Below, one piece after another: positions 36,231 to 46,240 of a stretch of DNA of 64,000 nt. Both the position numbers and the translations under genes were made by a program. The first letter of the stretch is position 1. Each line of letters starts with the position of its first letter. The notes beneath the pieces were generated by a model. It was not told where the DNA came from. It ran no database searches and was given only the letters and a program-made list of their open reading frames with translations. This DNA comes from Myrmaecium sp. VS I D KN 1 (Eukaryota > Ascomycota > Dothideomycetes > Valsariales > Valsariaceae), in contig JADQAV010000017.1 of NCBI GenBank assembly GCA_019775845.1, forward strand, positions 835,339-899,338, read 5' to 3'.

Positions 36231-36900
36231 GGTGGGCGGGATGGTATGGTGGAGGGTGGTATCAGAGATGTCTCGGCGGTGAAGGAGGCACACTGAGGTG
36301 TGTATGTAGAGATGGCGAGGTTATACGGCGGAGGCGGTAGGTATGTGAGTAGGCCGAGAGGTAGGTAGGTAGGTAGGTAGGTGGGTAGGTAGGCCGCGGT
36401 GAGAGTGTGGCTATGGAGGAGGTCGCATACGGTGGAGAGGGAGAAGGAGGCGCAGCGGAGGAGAAGAAGACGGAGATCAAGTCGGAGGGGTTTGCGCGCT
36501 TGCGCTTCGTCGAGCTCGCCGTGGGGGCGGTTGTCGGGTCGCGACCGGAGCTGTACAGTTGTGGCGTTGAAGGCGAGGGTGGATGTGAATGCTGAAGGTG
36601 TGAATGAAGTGTGAGTGTGAACGTCAGTCTGGCTGGACGTCAGTTGTGTACGCCAAAGCAAACAAGCCCCGGGCCGTCAGCAAGTTCGGCGGTGCGCGTT
36701 GCCGGAGGAGCTGAGGATGCCCGAGGCCAACGGGCGGTGACGGTCGGTGTCAGCCTTACGCTAAGAATAGCAGTGTCCGGAGCCTGAGGCATTCTAGTCG
36801 CTTGCTGGTTCCTCATTCACAACTAGGACGGAAAGGACATGATCTTATCAAAATCAAGATTCACAAGCACATTACATAGTAGTATTTCATTATAGTCAGA
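36231..36900. other. Intergenic with GGTA tetranucleotide repeat
   Basis: Promoter of the MARVEL gene and 3' flank of the transcription factor gene. It contains the repeat at 36360-36392; otherwise nothing recognised. Confidence 0.5.
36360..36392. repeat. (GGTA)n microsatellite
   Basis: About eight units with one GGTG interruption, 130 bp upstream of the MARVEL start codon. On the minus strand it reads as TACC repeats, likely in the 5' UTR. Confidence 0.8.
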
Positions 36901-39822
36901 TCACCCACCACCCAATACATCCCTCTCAGCACCACCATCAGCACTACCACCACCACCTCCCCCATCATCCACCGAACCCACCCTTCCATCCCCCGCCGCT
37001 CCCCCTCCTCCGCCTCCCCCCGCAAACCCCCACTGATACCAATCAAAATCCATACTCGCATCAAACGTCTCATACGCCTGCTCCCAATTGCTCGCATCAC
37101 CCATCGCAGCCGCAACCGCCGCAGCCTCAGCCGCCGCGCCTCCACCGCCGTCCCCCATCCCACCTCCCCCAACCACGTCCACATCCACATCCGTCTCCAT
37201 CCCCGCCGCATCGTGCATGAACGCCGTCACGGCGCTGGGGTCGAAGACGGGCTGTTGCTGTTGCTGCTGAAATTGTCGTGGAGAGTACTGCTGCTGATAC
37301 ATCATCGGCGACGACGGGGAAGGGTGCTGCGACGGTCCAGGCAGAGGGTTAAGCAAATCGCGACCCACCGCGCTCATCGGCGGCACCGTCGCCATCGCAT
37401 CCGCCCCCGCTGCCGCTCCTCGGGAGGCGAACAAGCCCTGTGCGGCTCCGGCGGGCGCAGGCGCGGGCACGATCAACCCCCGCAGGTTGCAGAGCAGCTG
37501 GTGCTGGGCGCGGATGTGCGTGTTGCCCTTCTCGGCCATGCCGCGGAGGACCTCGAGAGCCATGTCCATGGCGGCGGCGGTGGCGGAGCCCGGGGCCTCG
37601 TTACTGTTACCGTTGCCGTTGCCGATATTGTTGCCGTGGTTGTGGCTGGGGGGAAAGGCGATGGTGGCCATGACTAGGACGATGGCGGCGGAGAAGGCGT
37701 GCTCGCCGTCCATGTAACCGTATGTTGCTGTTTTGTTACGCAATCCCTCAGCGATGAGAAGGGTTTGAGGGGTCGGTGTTTTGGGGGGAAGGAATAAAGG
37801 GGGTATGGGAGGAGACGAACCCACGAGGTTGTGTTTGGCGGCGGCGTAAAGCATGGTGGTGCTGTCGCGCGCGGCGGCGATGCAGGCTTCGATCGTGGCA
37901 ATCGTCGTCGGCGACCAGCCCGATCGCCAGTCGGCCTCCTTCTCCTTCCATCCGCTCACCAGCCGCCGCTGAACGACGTGGAAGAGAAGCGGCCGCGCCG
38001 TCATGTTGACGCACTGGTAGTAATGGAGGAAGGTGGAGACGGACTCGCGCGTGTTGCGCTCCGGGTGGGCGAAGTCGAACCGCAGAAACGCGGGCACGTC
38101 CCGGTGCCAGTCGGAGAGGTCCCGCATGATCTTTTGGACGGATGCGACGAGGGTGGATCCGCTCTTGCGGTTCTTGCGGTAGATGGCTGGAGCGGTGTTG
38201 GTTAACATGATCAGGAGATGTTTTTTTTTTTTCCCTTAGCTGAACCCCCCCTTCTCAGCGTGAGGGGTAAGAAAGAAAAGGATGACTCACTGTTCATTAT
38301 TTTGCCCAAGATACGGGAGAGTTCGGTATAATGCCTTAATGTAATCGCGGACGAGGTTTCTGTCTCGAGGCCCGGGATCGGCGATGGACGGAACACGCCA
38401 ATGTCCTCGTCCATGATGGTAATGGGGTTGCCCGACTTCGCGCAAAGGATGCGGTCCATGCTGTAGACCGACCACCACAACCGTCGTCGGTACTCCCTCG
38501 CGACGTCATCCAAGTCCGGATCGGATATCTCCTGATGTAGCCCCAGAGAGATAGCCATGCGGAGCGCCAGTCCGATGTAGAGGAAGGCTGCATCTCGCCG
38601 GTTGAGGTTCTGCATGAAGTATCCAATCAGCGAGAGCACCTCCACGAAGAGCGGAGATCCCTCCTCGTGCAAATCCGGCAGCAACTGCAGCGCCTGCATG
38701 AAATAGTCGAAGCCAGGAGGCCCATCGTGCCCGTCCCACTGATTGACAGAGTACAGCTGTCCGTACGCGAAAATCATGAGGACTTCGCAGTACGACAGAC
38801 ACGTCTCACGATCGGAAAGGTCGGGCATCGGGTTGGCGTACGCCTCCTGGAGCCGTCTCTCGAAGACCTCCGGGCTGACGAAGTTGAAGATGGTGCCGAT
38901 GTAGAGGTACTGCGCGGCGTAGAGGCGTTTGGCGAAGTCGTACGGCGGCAGCTTCGGCATTCCTCCCACGACCGAAGTTCGACGGGTCTTCCATGCCGCG
39001 GGGTTGTACGTAGGATACTGCACGGAGATGTCCAGACCGCAGCTCATGGGACCCCTGAGGTTGTCCACCACATTGCGGAGTCGGAGCCCGAGGCTGGTGG
39101 AAGATGAGTTTCCGAGGAAGTCTGGCGATGATGAGCTTCTGGAAGAAGGATGGGTGAGAACTGTCCTCACGTTTCTGCCCGGACGGACTGATGACCAGCT
39201 GAGCCAGATCGTCCGTCAGGGGATTGACGACGATATCGTGGCTGTCCGAATCATCTCGCTGGTGATGCCGAGAGGGTCCGGCTTGGGCCGGAATCGCTAC
39301 CGGTTGAGTCGTTGCAGCACCTGTGGCATTCTCAGCGATGTTCCAGGAGAGGAAACGGATCGGTTGTGAACGAACTTTCGTACGCCCGAAGACGTTCCTC
39401 CAATTCACGCTTGGATGCTTCGAGGCCACGGACATAGCTCGAGGAGTCTCAGCCATTACGAACGGATCAAGGAGCCAGAAATGATGGGTTGAGGATGGAA
39501 TTCACCTCTTGGAGACATGTACCTTGGCCTCCGCCTCGGCATAGACACATTCGTGGCCGAGTTCAAGGCAAGTCCTGCAAATCGGCCGGCCTCCCGAGCA
39601 CTTTGTCTTGCGCTTTCTGCAACTCAAACAGCTGCATCACCGAACAAATGGATTAGATGACGGCGAGCAAGACGGATGCCGACAGTATAAAACTCACGCT
39701 AACGAGGTACGTTGGTAGGGGTCGGCGCTCTGGGAAGAAGAGACGCTCTCCCGCCGGCGAGAGGTGGCCGCGGTGGCGGATCCCTGGCTGGCGGGACTGG
39801 CTCTCTTGGGCGCGGAGGACAT
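36901..39822 (-). CDS. Zn2Cys6 fungal-specific transcription factor
   Basis: Seven exons in my model, complement(36901..37727, 37821..38186, 38291..39121, 39171..39320, 39376..39437, 39506..39631, 39698..39822), 828 residues, every junction in phase. Splicing assembles the binuclear zinc cluster (Cys43, 46, 53, 60, 63 and 70 in CLSCRKRKTKC and CRTCLELGHEC). It also yields the linker and dimerisation helix SYVRGLEASKRELEERLRAY and the conserved segments DIVVNPLTDDLAQLVISPSG and QKHFLGNSSSTSLGL. The middle homology (Fungal_trans) region spans about residues 230-430 (LYAAQYLYIGTIFNFVSP, AFLYIGLALRMAISLGLHQE, SVYSMDRILCAKSGNPITI). The C terminus is Gln-, Gly- and Asp-rich, as in activation domains. 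The acceptor before SYVRG is a weak GAG. It is divergent from the MFS transporter, which may be its target. Confidence 0.82.
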
Positions 39823-40244
39823 GGTGTTTCACACAGCAACATTCCAAGGGAGAGGGCAAGATGGCATGAGAGTCCGGGGAAGACGTTGGAAAGTGGATCC
39901 CTCTGCCCTAAATGAAGTGCCGTGGATGGATCAGCTCAAGGCTGACGGCGTGGACGCTACAGAGACAGCCCGCGGCATGATCGGGATGCGAGGCCAGCGT
40001 GGAGGCGGTGCCGTCGGTCAGTCCTCCCGAGCACACAAAGCCAGGACAGACCAAAGGTTGGGAAGAAGCGCGACAAGGCGGACTGGCGAACGTTGACCGT
40101 GGTGGTGAGTCGTCGCTCACTGATGATAACCCGACCTGGCCGGAGAGGTCTCGGCGGTCGAGGTTAATGTCGTGTACTGTCATTTAGTGGCCGTATCTTC
40201 GTATTGAAAGTTAGGCGTTCGTTTTACGTTTACGATACGGAATT

Positions 40245-40258
40245 GCGTCACGTGACGC
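40245..40258. promoter_or_regulatory. Perfect 14-bp CACGTG palindrome
   Basis: GCGTCACGTGACGC is its own reverse complement. The core CACGTG with TCACGTGA flanks is the classic site of Cbf1-type bHLH proteins. It lies 423 bp upstream of the transcription factor ATG and 617 bp upstream of the transporter ATG. The site itself is seen; binding is inferred. Confidence 0.6.
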
Positions 40259-40769
40259 TATCCTCTCCGCGTAGAACTCAGTCCGGTCTGGGGAGTGCAG
40301 CGCAATCAATCCCACGTCCAATTCACGTCCCCGTCTGGAAACCAACAACACCACAAACCATCAAGTCAGGATGAAGTACTCAGATGATTTCGCGTATATC
40401 GACCCTCACATATCTGCTCGAAAAGGGAATCCTTGAGATATCCATCCACCGCTGTCCCCGGACCGATCGTGCCTGAGATGCACCCTATCCGGCCTGGAGG
40501 AAGCCATAAGGTAGTGGCAGCCATCGGCGAGGCCAGCCGATCAGAGGAGCCGGGGTGCGCTATCGCCCACGATCGTCCGAGGCCGTGCCACTCCAGCGCC
40601 ATACCCCACTGGCCCCAACCCACACCCACCAAACCTCCAGTCATCTCTATCTCTCAACGGACGGCCTGCCGAGAGATAGGAGCAGGCTGGCAGGGCAAAG
40701 CTCAGGGCCAGCCAGGCAGGTCGTCCGTAGTAGCGCGTAACATGCGTGCCATCATCCCCGGTTTGGCCG

Positions 40770-40777
40770 TTATAAAG
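40770..40777 (+). promoter_or_regulatory. TATA-like box of the MFS transporter
   Basis: TTATAAAG about 100 bp upstream of the transporter start codon, in the correct orientation. Confidence 0.45.
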
Positions 40778-40874
40778 ATGTCTCCCATCCCGGGATGTGA
40801 ATGTGAATGCTCAACACCATCCTTGCCACCATCGTGCAAACCCCCTCGACACCTTTCCCATCTGTACGTCGACC

Positions 40875-42445
40875 ATGATCATGGCGGATGAAAAGGTTGC
40901 CACTCACGACTCACCGGTGGACGTCGAGGCGAAGACGAACGCCGCTTTCGACAATGTCTCCTCCGCGCCGGAGGGCAGCATTGCTGGTGGGGAGATTGGA
41001 GAGGCCGACCTCCACATCGACAAGGCCCGCGAGACCAAGCTGCTGGCCAAGCTCGATCTCGCCTTCGTTCCCATCATCATGATCGTCTACCTGAGTTGTT
41101 TTCTGGACCGAAGCAACATCGGTGAGCCCTCTTATCCTGCTTCAACTCTCCCAACCATGCATCATCTAACACAGTCCCCTCCGCAGGTAACGTCAAGGTC
41201 GCGGGCATGCCCGAGGACATCGGCGCCAACTCCCAGCAATTCTCCACCGCCGTCTCCATCTTCTACGCGACCTACGTGACCTCGGAGACGCCCTGGGCGA
41301 TCCTGCTCAAGAAGCTGACCCCCCGCCTCCTCATGACCGGCCTCTGCGTCGTCTGGTCGCTCGTCACCATCTTCTCCGGCTTCATCGAGAACGTGGCGGG
41401 CATGTACGTGTGCCGGCTGATCCTGGGCGCGTGCGAGGGCGGCCTCTTCCCCGGCCTGAACCTCTACCTCACCATGGTCTACCGGCGCGAGGAGCAGGCG
41501 AAGCGGGTCTCGTACCTGTTCGTGTGCACGGCGATCGCGGGCGCGTTCGGCGGCCTGCTCGCCTACGGCATCCTGCAGATGGACGGCGTGAGCGGCGTGG
41601 CGGGCTGGCGCTGGGTGTACATCATCGAGGGCATCTTCAGCATCGTCGTGGCGGCGGTGGTGTGGTTCGGCCTGCCGAACGACCCCTCCAACGCCTACTT
41701 CCTCAACGCGGAGGAGAAGAAGCTGATGCGCATCCGCGACCAGCAGCGCAAGGCGTACATGGGCAACGAGCACTTCGAGTGGAGCGAGGTCCGGATCGCG
41801 CTCCGCGACCCCAAGCTCTACCTCTCCGGCCTCATCCAGTTCTGCCAGGACATCCTGCTGTACGGCTTCAGCACCTTCCTGCCCTCCATCATCCAGGGCA
41901 TGGGCTACTCCTCCCTACAGGCCCAGTACCTCACCATCCCCGTCTACATCTTCGGCGGCCTCGCCTTCCTCACCTTCGCCTTCATCTCCGACCGCCTCAC
42001 CGTCCGCGGGCCCTTCGTCTTCCTCGCCAACATCTTCGGCATCGTCGGCTACGTCCTGCTGCTCTGCGACCTGCCCGTCGGCGTGCACTTCTTCGCCACC
42101 TTCCTCTGCGCCGTCGCCGTCTACAACGGACCGGGTCTCAACCTCACCTGGCTCAACGTCAACATCGCCCCCCACTACCGTCGCGCCACCGCCATCGGCA
42201 TGCAGCAGACCATCGGCAACACCGCCGGTATTGTGGCGGGACAGATCTATCGCGCAAGCCCGTACAAGCTTGGCAACAGCTTCTCCCTCGGCGCCCTCTG
42301 CGTCGCTCAGCTTCTTATCGTTCTCAAGTACCTTTACATCCGGAGGGAGAATGCGATCAAGCGCGCGATCGTGGCTGGGGAGAAGGAAGACACCCGCACG
42401 GTCAAGACGGGCGATCGGGCGTTGGACTTTACGTATCATCTTTGA
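40875..42445 (+). CDS. MFS transporter, allantoate permease (ACS/Dal5) family
   Basis: Two exons, join(40875..41121, 41187..42445), 501 residues, with a GTGAGC donor and CCGCAG acceptor inside the codon for Gly in DRSNIGNVKVAGM. It shows about 12 membrane spans. The anion:cation symporter family marks are LAFVPIIMIVYLSCFLDRSN in span 1, RLILGACEGGLFPGLNLYL, and GWRWVYIIEGIFSIVVA before the central loop. In the second half NVNIAPHYRRATAIGMQQTI is typical. Dal5-type fungal carriers import organic acids such as allantoate, nicotinate, pantothenate or related anions. The substrate cannot be assigned. A second in-frame ATG at 40881 is equally possible as start. It is divergent from a Zn2Cys6 regulator. 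Confidence 0.87.
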
Positions 42446-43855
42446 GGGAATGGATTGGACGATTCGGATGTCTCTTTGATTTTCATTGGGCAGGATTGTT
42501 TGTTTCTTCTTCTTTTACGACCGTTTGGCGTTTTGAGGGGAATATGGATGGGTTTTGGACATTGTATTCTAGAGTGGCTGGCACTGCCCTTTTCTTCGCT
42601 TTTCCGATTTTACTCCCATCCGCTGGGGGGTCTTTTTCAAGTTTATACACCCTCTTGTTTCCATTTCCTTCCTTCATGAGACACTATACGAAATGATACC
42701 ATGAGTTGGCTTCTATCTTTTATTTTTTTTTTTTTTTGATTTGTTTCTTCGTCGCCTCAGGCCGTCGCCTCAACACGCCGGGCATGCAGAAACAGGTACG
42801 AGGTCTTCCGAGTTTATCACATCCATCCATTCATCCGCACAGCTACAGTACAGTGCCTCGGGAATAATCACTTCCTCGTTATGTCCCATATCCGTTTTCC
42901 TCCCCCACATTCCCACCGCTTCGTCCCAGTCCCATCTTTTTGCCTTGCGGGGAAGAAAACTATTACATAAAAGAAAAGGGTTGTGAGGTTTGTTCCCCAC
43001 ACACACTGTGTCGCACGGACGTTTAGCGACTTCGGTTTCTGGATGGCATTTCTCACCCCAACGGATGATGGATTGGACTGATCGGGGACTTCCAGTCGCT
43101 CCCTCTTTTTGAGCAGAGGGAAGATTGCCGTGAGTGTATGTGCCAGCACGTTTCCGTGGATTGTAATAATATCAAGAAAGATACCAGTATACTTACGATA
43201 CATAAGTATGTACAATACGGATGCGCCTCTATCCGCCTTCGATAAAGGCTTAGCGTCAATCAATCCCCGTCGCCCAGCGTCGGCAGCCTCTCCCGATCTT
43301 ATCTCCCCTGCAGGACAGGTTTAGGCAAGTGCTTCCCGAGGCCGGGACCTCTGCCGACATCATGAAATACTGGAGGCAAACTATACAGTACATATAGTAC
43401 CGCAAATGGTGTTCACTATTAGGAGTACTACTACCTAGTATATGTCCTACTGAGATAACCTAGTGTCTCCTTTCCCTTCCACTGCAACTGCTGTCCGGGC
43501 CCGTGGGGGAGGAGATAGGAAGATGATCCCGCCTGGCGCAAGCCGACCTCCGGGTAGCTGGGGCCGTCCCGGAGTTCCAATTGATGGTGACCATCTGACA
43601 TTCTGATAAGGTAGGCGGAATGGCGGATAGGCGAACTCGCGGATGGGCTGAGCCGAGCCGAGCTGAGAGAAGGAGGGTGATATGCTTCTGGACCGGTGAG
43701 TAGTATCCGGGGAGTCATTTGTGAATTGACCGGTTTGTCCATTTCATTCATATTGTGCTTCAGTCATTATATCTCTATCCTCTTCATCTCATCTCTTCCT
43801 CTCCTTTACGCAAACCACATCCCATCTGCTCACGACCACAGTAACGATTCCAACC
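42446..43855. other. Intergenic, nothing recognised
   Basis: Contains a T-rich 3' flank (T-run near 42720-42738) and the promoter of the next gene, with a TACCTA-like motif near 43430. No coding frame looked genuine. Confidence 0.5.
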
Positions 43856-44911
43856 ATGGCTTCCGCCGCCGCACCACTACAACCCACCCCGCCGCCCTCC
43901 TCCGCTTCTCTCCCCGATCCTCCGTCAACGCCTCAGGTCGCCATCCGGACCGGCCGCGACATGCGCCTCGCCTGCCGCACCCAAGCCCTCACGACACCCA
44001 CCTCCGGCCTCGCCCCAGGGTACCTACAAGCAAACCTCCTCGTCCTCCCCTCCAAATACGCCGCCGACTTCCTCCTCCTCTGCGAGCGCAACCCCGTGCC
44101 CTGCCCCCTCCTCGCCTCCTCCGCCACCCGAGGTTCCTTCTCCCACCTCCGCTCACACATCCCACACCTCACCGGCGCCCACATCGCCACGGACATCGAC
44201 CTCCGCACCGACGCGCCCGCCTACCGCCTCTACCGCGACGGCGCGCCCCTCCCGTCCCCCGGCGGAGTGGTTCCCTCCCTAGTTCCCTACTGGGACCCCA
44301 CCGACCACGTCGCCTTCCTAATCGGCTGCAGCTTCTCCTTCGAAGCCGCCCTGACCGCCGCCGGCCTCGCCCCCCGCCACACCCGCCAGCGCCGCAACGT
44401 GCCCATGTACCGTAGCAACATCCCGCTCGCGCCCGCGGGCATCTTCGCCTGCGCCTCCACTTCCACTTCCACTTCCGACACCACCGACACCACCGACACC
44501 ACCCACGCGACATGGGTCCTCAGCATGCGTCCCTACCGCCGCCGCGACGTCCCCCGCGTCCGCGCCATCACCCGTCGCTTCGGGCTCACGCACGGGGAGC
44601 CCGTGGCGTGGGGGTGGGAGGCCGCGCGACGGGTCGGCGTCGTGGACGTCGGGACGGTGGATTTTGGAGACCCGCCGTTGGGGGAGAGTGGGAGGGTGGA
44701 TGAGGGGTTTGGTCCTGGAGAGGGTGGTGAGGGCGTGGATGAGTTTGTGCCGGTTTTTTGGGGCTGTGGGGTTACGCCGCAGGAGGTGGTTATGAAGACC
44801 CCGCCGGGGGTGTTGGAGGGACTGGTGATGGCGCATGCGCCGGGGTACATGGTGGGGCTGGATGTTAGGGAGGAGGAGGTTTTTGGGCGTGAGGAGGGGG
44901 AGGGTTGGTGA
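43856..44911 (+). CDS. DUF1445 / D-glutamate cyclase-like protein
   Basis: A 351-residue single-exon protein matching the DUF1445 fold over nearly its full length. Landmarks are PGYLQANLLVLPSKYAADFL, NPVPCPLL, DIDLRTDAPAYRLYRDG, DHVAFLIGCSFSFEAALTAA, VPMYRSNIPLAP, RPYRRRDVPRVRAITRRF, VFWGCGVTPQ and MAHAPGYMVGLD. Bacterial members are annotated as putative hydro-lyases, and the mammalian relative DGLUCY converts D-glutamate to 5-oxoproline. The activity of fungal members is inferred only. A Ser-Thr and Asp-Thr-Thr run at about residues 200-215 is encoded by a short coding microsatellite and replaces a loop. ATG context (AACCATGGC) is favourable. Confidence 0.85.
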   Translation: MASAAAPLQPTPPPSSASLPDPPSTPQVAIRTGRDMRLACRTQALTTPTSGLAPGYLQANLLVLPSKYAADFLLLCERNPVPCPLLASSATRGSFSHLRSHIPHLTGAHIATDIDLRTDAPAYRLYRDGAPLPSPGGVVPSLVPYWDPTDHVAFLIGCSFSFEAALTAAGLAPRHTRQRRNVPMYRSNIPLAPAGIFACASTSTSTSDTTDTTDTTHATWVLSMRPYRRRDVPRVRAITRRFGLTHGEPVAWGWEAARRVGVVDVGTVDFGDPPLGESGRVDEGFGPGEGGEGVDEFVPVFWGCGVTPQEVVMKTPPGVLEGLVMAHAPGYMVGLDVREEEVFGREEGEGW

Positions 44912-46240
44912 GGATGGGGAAGACAGACAGAAGCCTTGGGGAGGAATATGGTCATTCTACTTCCCTTTCTCCGACTTCTTCGAGGGAGGTGTGATGGTGG
45001 GCCGGTGCGTTCGGTGTCTCTTCCAATTTTTTGTTTTCTCTTTCGGTGATATGGGGGTATCGGAGTGCCTGCTTGGGCCTTTTCTTTTTCTTTACTGGTT
45101 GACCTTCAGTGACTTCGAGCAGAGCACGCTGTGTGGAGTCCACATATTCAATGGGTTTAGTTGAACGGAGTTGGAGTGGAGATGTCTATGCATGATTGTG
45201 TCACACCGAAGTCACTGTGATATGTATGTGGAGATATCCCATCACAGTTACTGTCCGCACGGAGAAGAAAGACAACCATCTTCTGCGGCCTCAGTCTGAG
45301 ACATTGGACCGTTGACCTCGCATTTACTTCCGATTCACTGATATTATCGTTTGTATGTCTTTACTTACTGTACATCCATCCCCGCTCCGCCGCAAGATCT
45401 CGGAGCCATCCACGCCGAGCCACACATCATCGTCACAGCCACAGACAGATACTGAACTGCGCCTCAAGCTTGGACCCTGGCAACCGGGCGCCTCCCGCCC
45501 AACCAACCGGAAGTGCCGCGGCTTCCCGTGCAGGTCCGGCCGCCCCACCGACCCTTTTCGGACTCGAGCGCGGCAGCCGTTCGCCATTGAGGACTCGACA
45601 ACAACTCGACACACTTTCGACCAACACTCCTCATTCACTCCTCATTCACTCCCTCACTCACTCCACACCTCACCTGTCTTGCCCCACCTGTCTCGGACCA
45701 GCCCGATGACGGTGGCCAGCCGCTGCTGATGGCGAGTCCTGCGCTGTTCCCTCGGTGCTGCTTCCCCTGCGTCTGTCGCTCTCTGTGGCCGCCCTGACAT
45801 TCTTGTCTTCTTCCTTCATCCTCCTCCTTCACACCATTCCACCATTCGCACTTCCTCTGACGCTGTGCTGTTCACTCGGTATACGTTCGTCTGCCACGCT
45901 GTGCCTCTTGTTGGCTTCCGCCCGGCGACCGAAGCGGAAGATCATACAGTACAACGCAGCGGCATCCTGTCGTTTGCGGAAGAACAGTTCAGCAGCCGCG
46001 TTTGACCGCGGTTCTGGGGGCCAGTCCCACGCGTTCATAAAGTGCCGGCCTTGCAAACGGACCATCCGTCGATCTCCATCTGCTTTCTCCCCTTCACGAG
46101 CAGTCGCTACCGAGTTATCCATATCGAAAACATCTTTTCCAGCGGCAGTCACTACGGCAATCAACGCAATCGACTTACCGACATTTCGTACACGCCTCGT
46201 TAGCACATCCACCCCCACAGTCCCTCCCTAACCGACCGCC
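44912..46240. other. Intergenic, probable long 5' leader of next gene
   Basis: About 1.3 kb. The last 700 bp are pyrimidine-rich (many CCTCATTCACTC-like stretches), common in fungal 5' leaders. No gene recognised. Confidence 0.5.

Larger units (their letters stand above)
39823..40874. other. Shared divergent promoter of transcription factor and transporter
   Basis: A 1052-bp region between two divergent start codons. It holds the CACGTG palindrome and a TATA-like box described separately. No gene recognised. Confidence 0.6.

Noticed and set aside
41410-42696. 428-residue plus-strand frame overlapping the MFS transporter
   Set aside because: It is Arg/Pro-rich and lies in another frame of a strongly coding transporter; a shadow of GC-rich codon use.
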